Assembly: GCF_000785435.2 (NCBI RefSeq)
Contig: NZ_JTDB02000004.1
Location: forward strand, 124,001 to 188,000
Reading direction: 5' to 3'
Origin: Paraburkholderia sacchari
Lineage (GTDB): Bacteria > Pseudomonadota > Gammaproteobacteria > Burkholderiales > Burkholderiaceae
DNA length: 64,000 nt
Shown here: positions 60,289-64,000 of the stretch, piece after piece
Layout: each line of letters begins with the position of its first letter
How positions within the stretch are numbered: position 1 is the stretch's first letter
The notes under the pieces: generated by a model
What the model saw: the letters and a program-made list of their open reading frames with translations, nothing else
Told to the model about the DNA's origin: nothing
The model's database searches: none
Made by a program: the position numbers and the translations under genes

Positions 60289-60341
60289 TGGCACGGCGGC
60301 GCATACATGAATGGGAAGATTCTTCACTGATCATCGACGCA

Positions 60342-61025
60342 CTACGTCTCGCTCCAAAGCCGCAAAAGATTGTGATAGCAGCCCACGAGACTACGGCGCG
60401 CGCTGGCGTCCGCATCGCTGGCGTTCAACCGCTGGATGGCGGTGTCCATATCGAACAGCAGCGCGCGTTTTGTGTCGTCGCGCACGAGGCTTTGCACCCA
60501 GAAGAAGCTCGCAACGCGCGCGCCGCGCGTAACCGGCCTGACCTGGTGCAGGCTCGTGGCTGGATAAACAATCATGTCGCCGGCAGGCAGCTTCACCTCC
60601 TGCACGCCATAGGTGTCCTCCACCACGAGTTCGCCGCCCTCGTATTCGTCGGGCGACGAGAGAAACAGCGTGACCGAAACGTCGGTGCGCAGCTTCATGC
60701 CATTGGGCAGCACGCGCACTGCGCCGTCGACATGGCTGCCGAACGTCATGCCCCCTTCATAGCGATTGAATAGCGGCGGATACACCTGGTTGGGCAGCGC
60801 CGCGCTGATAAAAAGCGGATTGCGCTCGATAGCCGCGAGCACCACGTCGCCCAGTTCGCGCGCGAGCGGCGTGTGCTCGGCAATCTGCCGGTTGTGCTTG
60901 ACGGGCGCGCCCGACCATCCGGCCGTGGCGCGGCCATCGACCCATGCGTCGCCCGCGTGGTCGAGCCGCTCGCGCAGCGCGCGCACCTGCTCGGGCGTCA
61001 ATACGTTGGGGACGTGGATCAGCAT
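60342..61025 (-). CDS. piuC: PKHD-type 2OG-Fe(II) hydroxylase (PiuC)
   Basis: A 227-residue iron-dependent dioxygenase. The iron ligands are H98 and D100 (GSHVDGAVR) and H160 ([13 protein letters not shown]), with R170 for 2-oxoglutarate; the opening [22 protein letters not shown] is typical of PiuC/PKHD proteins. Such genes are found beside siderophore receptors and are iron-repressed; they may modify the siderophore or its receptor. It is 23 bp downstream of the TonB-dependent receptor gene, probably in the same transcript. Confidence 0.93.
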   Translation of the reverse strand: MLIHVPNVLTPEQVRALRERLDHAGDAWVDGRATAGWSGAPVKHNRQIAEHTPLARELGDVVLAAIERNPLFISAALPNQVYPPLFNRYEGGMTFGSHVDGAVRVLPNGMKLRTDVSVTLFLSSPDEYEGGELVVEDTYGVQEVKLPAGDMIVYPATSLHQVRPVTRGARVASFFWVQSLVRDDTKRALLFDMDTAIQRLNASDADASARRSLVGCYHNLLRLWSET

Positions 61026-61048
61026 CTCTTGCTCCCTTCCTTTCTGGA

Positions 61049-63271
61049 TTAGAAACGATAGTTCGCCGTGGCGAGGAACGTGCGGCCGACGCCCGGCACC
61101 GAACGACCGCCATCGGAGGGAACGAGTGCGTCGTAGTAGAACTTGTTGGTGATGTTCAGCAGATTGAACTGCACGTCCCACTTTTTCGCGTGATACGCGG
61201 CCATCGCATCCCAGCGCGTATAGCCGCCCGTTTCCACATAATTCGTGTTCGACGCATAGCGCGACGACATATAGGTCGGGCCGCCGCCGATTTCCCAGTG
61301 CGGCGTGAGTGCATAGGTGGTCCAGAACGTGAAGGTATTGCGCGGCGTATTGGCCGGCGTGTGGCCCTGGGTGCCGTCGAGCGCCTTGAGGATCACGCCG
61401 TCCATATACGTGTAGCCCGCGAACACTTGCCACTTGTTCGTGATGTGGCCCGTCGCGCCCGCCTGGAAGCCGCGCACGCGAATGTCGCCTTCGAGCAGGT
61501 ATTCGCCGCTCGATGTTTGCGTGCGCGCGTTGTCTTTCTCCTGCTGGAACAACGCCGACGTTACCGATAGATTGCCGCCCAGCAAATCCCACTTGCCGCC
61601 CACTTCATACGACTTCGTGCTCTCGGGCGCGAGGTTCTGCGTGTTGTTCGTGACCGTGAGCGCTTCGAGCGACGGATTGAACGAGGTGCCATACGAGAAG
61701 TAATACGACTGCCAGTCGGTGGGCTGGTAGATCGCGCCCGCGCGCACGCTCGTGAAGGTGTTGGTCTGGTCGGCGTAGGCGGGCGCGTTCACGCTGTTCG
61801 TTATATGCGCCTGGAAACGATCCCAGCGTACGCCGCCGATGAGTTTCCAGTGCTCGCCAATCGACATGGTTTCATTGAGGTACGCGGCCAGTGAGGTCGC
61901 GCCCGATTCCGCGTGATTGCCCACGGTCTGCGTGACGTTCGAGGGCGTCGGAATGTAGACGGGGTCGAGCAGCGAGACTATCGGCAGGTTATTGCGTGTA
62001 TACGCCTGGTTCGTATAGCTGTCGTGGCCGATTTCGACGCCCGCAATCATCTCGTGCTTCACGGCGCCCGTGGAGAACTTGTATTGCGCCATCGTATCGT
62101 TATAGATCGAGTGGTTCTCGATCACGCGGTCGTGGCTCGCGAGCTTCACGTACAGCGATGAAAGCGGCAGCGTCGTGTAGTTGCCGTTCTTTAGCGCGGG
62201 GCTCGTCGCGAGCGGGCCGGTCAGCACGGCGCCTGGGGCGGTCTCGCGCGCGTCGGTGAGCGAGTGCGAGAACTGTGTCCGGTTGCTGATCTTGAACTGC
62301 TCGTTGAAGGTGTGATCGATGCGCGCTTGCACCGTTTGAACGTCCTGGATCGTGCGGTCGTCGGTGAGGCCGTAGTAGGTGCTCTTCGACGGCGCGAACG
62401 GATGCCCGTTGATCGATTGGACGCCGTAATCGGGCATATCGTAGTTATGCTGAATGAGCGCCGAGAGCGTGATCTCGGTGGGCGTGCCAATGCCAAAGCG
62501 CAACTCGGGAGCGAAGCCGTAATCCTTGTTTTTCATCTCGTCGCGCGTCGAACCCATCGACTGGCCAAACGCGTTCAGGCGGAACGCGGCATGGTCGCCG
62601 AGCGGGCGGTTTATGTCGAGCGTGGTGCGATAGCGGTCGTCGGTGCCGAGCGTGGCCGAGACTTCGGTGAGCGGCTTGAGCGTCGCGTGCTTGGTCACCT
62701 GATTGATCACGCCGCCTGTCGAGCCGCGCCCGAACAGCATCGAAGAGGGGCCGTACAGCACCTCGATCGAATCGAGGTTGAAGGTATCGCGGTAGTACTG
62801 GTTGCGGTCGCGAAAGCCGTCCAGATAGATGTCGTTTTGCGCCGTGAAGCCACGCAGATTGATGTTGTTGCCGATCTGCCCGCCTTCCGCGCCGCCGATC
62901 GTAATGCCCGGCGCGTTGCGCAAGGCGTCCTGGAACGAGGTGGCGCCTTGCGATTGCATTACGGCCTTGTTGATGACCGTGACGCTTTGCGGGATGTCGC
63001 GCAGCGCCGTGGGCGTTTTCGCCCCCACGGTCGAGGTTTCTGCCTGGAAGTCCTGATTGCTCTGTCCCGGGGCCTGGGCAGAGATGGAGATGGCGGGCAG
63101 CGTGGCGTTGTCCGTTGCCGGAGTGGCAGGAGTGGCCGGCGCAGGCGGCGTTTGCGAAGCCGCCTCGCTCCGCTGCGCGGCAACCGGCGCGCTCTGGGCG
63201 AGCGCGGAAGAAGCAAAAGGTACGGCAAAGACCAGCGCGAGCGCACTCGCGAGCGGCGTCCTGTTCGACAT
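61049..63271 (-). CDS. TonB-dependent siderophore receptor (catecholate type, Fiu-like)
   Basis: A 740-residue outer-membrane receptor. The signal peptide (ending [12 protein letters not shown]), an Ala/Pro-rich linker and a plug ([51 protein letters not shown], then DNIYLDGF-like [11 protein letters not shown]) precede a 22-strand barrel ending in [19 protein letters not shown] is the plug-barrel signature. The start at 63271 puts the signal peptide first; an in-frame start 111 bp upstream is rejected. It probably imports a catecholate or hydroxamate siderophore and is preceded by a Fur-like site. PiuC follows. Confidence 0.94.
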   Translation of the reverse strand: MSNRTPLASALALVFAVPFASSALAQSAPVAAQRSEAASQTPPAPATPATPATDNATLPAISISAQAPGQSNQDFQAETSTVGAKTPTALRDIPQSVTVINKAVMQSQGATSFQDALRNAPGITIGGAEGGQIGNNINLRGFTAQNDIYLDGFRDRNQYYRDTFNLDSIEVLYGPSSMLFGRGSTGGVINQVTKHATLKPLTEVSATLGTDDRYRTTLDINRPLGDHAAFRLNAFGQSMGSTRDEMKNKDYGFAPELRFGIGTPTEITLSALIQHNYDMPDYGVQSINGHPFAPSKSTYYGLTDDRTIQDVQTVQARIDHTFNEQFKISNRTQFSHSLTDARETAPGAVLTGPLATSPALKNGNYTTLPLSSLYVKLASHDRVIENHSIYNDTMAQYKFSTGAVKHEMIAGVEIGHDSYTNQAYTRNNLPIVSLLDPVYIPTPSNVTQTVGNHAESGATSLAAYLNETMSIGEHWKLIGGVRWDRFQAHITNSVNAPAYADQTNTFTSVRAGAIYQPTDWQSYYFSYGTSFNPSLEALTVTNNTQNLAPESTKSYEVGGKWDLLGGNLSVTSALFQQEKDNARTQTSSGEYLLEGDIRVRGFQAGATGHITNKWQVFAGYTYMDGVILKALDGTQGHTPANTPRNTFTFWTTYALTPHWEIGGGPTYMSSRYASNTNYVETGGYTRWDAMAAYHAKKWDVQFNLLNITNKFYYDALVPSDGGRSVPGVGRTFLATANYRF

Positions 63272-63437
63272 GGGGGCCCTGTGCAAGGAAAAATCCGCGC
63301 GATCGGCTGCGCACGAGTGGCGGCGCAACAGAGGGCACAACAGCGCGGGCGGGGTGGCTGGCTGAGCCGCCCCAAGATGCACGGGGAAACGACGCTAGGC
63401 TGGCTGGTCCTGGTTTAAACGTCCCGAATACTGCTGG

Positions 63438-63460
63438 GAAATGAGAATCGATATCATTCC
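63438..63460 (-). promoter_or_regulatory. Fur box upstream of the siderophore receptor
   Basis: AAATGAGAATCGATATCATT (63439-63458) closely resembles the Fur consensus (GATAATGATAATCATTATC) with its AT-rich dyad ATGA-N-ATCGAT-ATCAT. It lies about 170 bp before the receptor start, in the only promoter region available to receptor and piuC. Iron-dependent repression is likely. Confidence 0.65.
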
Positions 63461-63508
63461 ATATATTTCAGTCTGTTTCAATCGGTCGGCGGCATTTCAG
63501 CAACACTT

Positions 63509-63829
63509 TCAGCCGCTCATCGCGAGGGCTGCTGTGTCGCTGTGGGTGATCGCCGTTGAATGAACGTGCCCAAGCAAAAGACGGATGCGCTCACCCTCGT
63601 AGGGTTGGTCGTCATGCTGCCGGATTGCCCGCAGAACCGTCTGTCTTCCAAGCTGAAAGGCGAGCCGGATCTGCTCGTCGGTGCTGTCGGCTGCGCCCAG
63701 CGTTTCGCAGACGACTTCATACGGAATGGCAAATGCACGGTACCCCCACGCGAACCCGTACGCGGAAAACCACAATTCGGTTCCGTGAGAGAGTACGGGC
63801 GCCGTAAACCAGATGGTTGGCTCGTTCAT
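63509..63829 (-). CDS. small hypothetical protein, 106 aa
   Basis: AAAGGTG lies seven nt before the ATG at 63829. The product is soluble: WFTAPVLSHGTELWFSAYGFAWGYRAFAIPYEVVCETLGAADSTDEQIRLAFQLGRQTVLRAIRQHDDQ. The second half, an alpha-helical ETLGA...AFxxGRxxVLRAI stretch, loosely recalls DUF1488-type proteins of Burkholderia, but the match is weak. No function is assigned. It lies upstream of the siderophore receptor promoter. Confidence 0.55.
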   Translation of the reverse strand: MNEPTIWFTAPVLSHGTELWFSAYGFAWGYRAFAIPYEVVCETLGAADSTDEQIRLAFQLGRQTVLRAIRQHDDQPYEGERIRLLLGHVHSTAITHSDTAALAMSG

Positions 63830-63982
63830 TGAGTTCACCTTTGAGAAGACATCAAGTCATCGACTTCGCGTTTCCCGTGCCGCCCGGTTGTTTGTGGCAA
63901 GTATGGGTCGCTTCCGTGTCGCGGTGCTGGGGGTTCCGATGTATCGCCGAACAACAGGCTATGCCTCGAGCGCAGCGTTCGT

Positions 63983-63996
63983 TTGACGTATGTCAA
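63983..63996. promoter_or_regulatory. FNR/ANR-like site near the right edge
   Basis: TTGAC-GTAT-GTCAA is a perfect dyad matching the FNR/DNR-type consensus TTGAx-N4-xTCAA. It could control a gene beyond the window, or the small gene at 63829 about 150 bp away. Function is inferred only from the motif. Confidence 0.4.
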
Positions 63997-64000
63997 TGCT

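Noticed and set aside
1..64000. tRNA, rRNA, CRISPR arrays, complete insertion sequences, replication origin
   Set aside because: None was found by eye; the only mobile elements are degraded fragments, and no regularly spaced repeats with spacers occur.

Overview
The window looks like part of a Burkholderiaceae genome, most likely Paraburkholderia or Caballeronia. This is inferred from the high GC content, the Burkholderia-type OmpC porin, the urtABCDE and caiX-cdhCAB-hocS gene orders, and the many LysR/divergent-gene pairs. The content is accessory catabolism and transport: no rRNA, tRNA, ribosomal or replication gene is visible. Several mobile-element scars and broken genes suggest a flexible region, perhaps of a secondary replicon (inference).

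Layout. 1-4.3 kb: the 5' part of a MASE1 membrane sensor running off the left edge, an ISNCY-transposase/integrase scar, a D-serine dehydratase with its divergent LysR regulator, and a decayed IS5-type element. 4.3-8.3 kb: an FAD monooxygenase/LysR pair and small genes. 8.3-15.7 kb: the complete urea ABC transporter urtABCDE behind a recognisable sigma-54 promoter, plus a GlxA-type regulator. 15.7-24.4 kb: a Bcr/CflA exporter, two overlapping Oxygenase-NA-type 2OG-Fe(II) oxygenases (the second with an altered metal triad), a metabolite symporter, the potassium transporter Kup and a lone amino-acid-binding protein. 24.4-29.1 kb: a LysR regulator divergent from a Rieske oxygenase/reductase/M14-type hydrolase operon. 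29.2-34.5 kb: NDH-2, a LysR regulator, an azoreductase and a two-gene FtrBC-like iron uptake unit. 34.7-41.5 kb: a LacI regulator with twin palindromic operators facing an operon of NCS2 permease, amidohydrolase, TSUP permease, porin and a GMC-oxidoreductase remnant closed by a strong terminator. 41.5-44.9 kb: an orphan short transcript unit, then a PotD-like binding protein translationally coupled to a diguanylate cyclase. 44.9-54.6 kb: carnitine degradation (caiX-cdhC-cdhA-cdhB-hocS with divergent cdhR) next to choline-sulfatase and a second quaternary-amine binding protein. 54.6-60.3 kb: a LysR lacking its DNA-binding domain, an aldo/keto reductase plus SRPBCC pair, and an amino-acid or polyamine uptake/oxidation unit (binding protein, PuuB-like oxidase, permease). 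60.3-64 kb: a Fur-box-preceded TonB-dependent siderophore receptor with PiuC and a small unknown gene.

How the genes work together: much of the window scavenges nitrogen and carbon from small amines. Urea, D-serine, carnitine, acylcarnitines, choline-O-sulfate, a nucleobase-like ring compound and probably amino acids or polyamines all have dedicated uptake or breakdown genes here, each with its own local regulator. The two most unusual items are the tandem oxygenase pair at 17.2-18.7 kb and the binding-protein/diguanylate-cyclase couple at 42.05-44.9 kb, which resembles the NspS/MbaA polyamine-sensing logic of Vibrio but with a GGDEF-only output.
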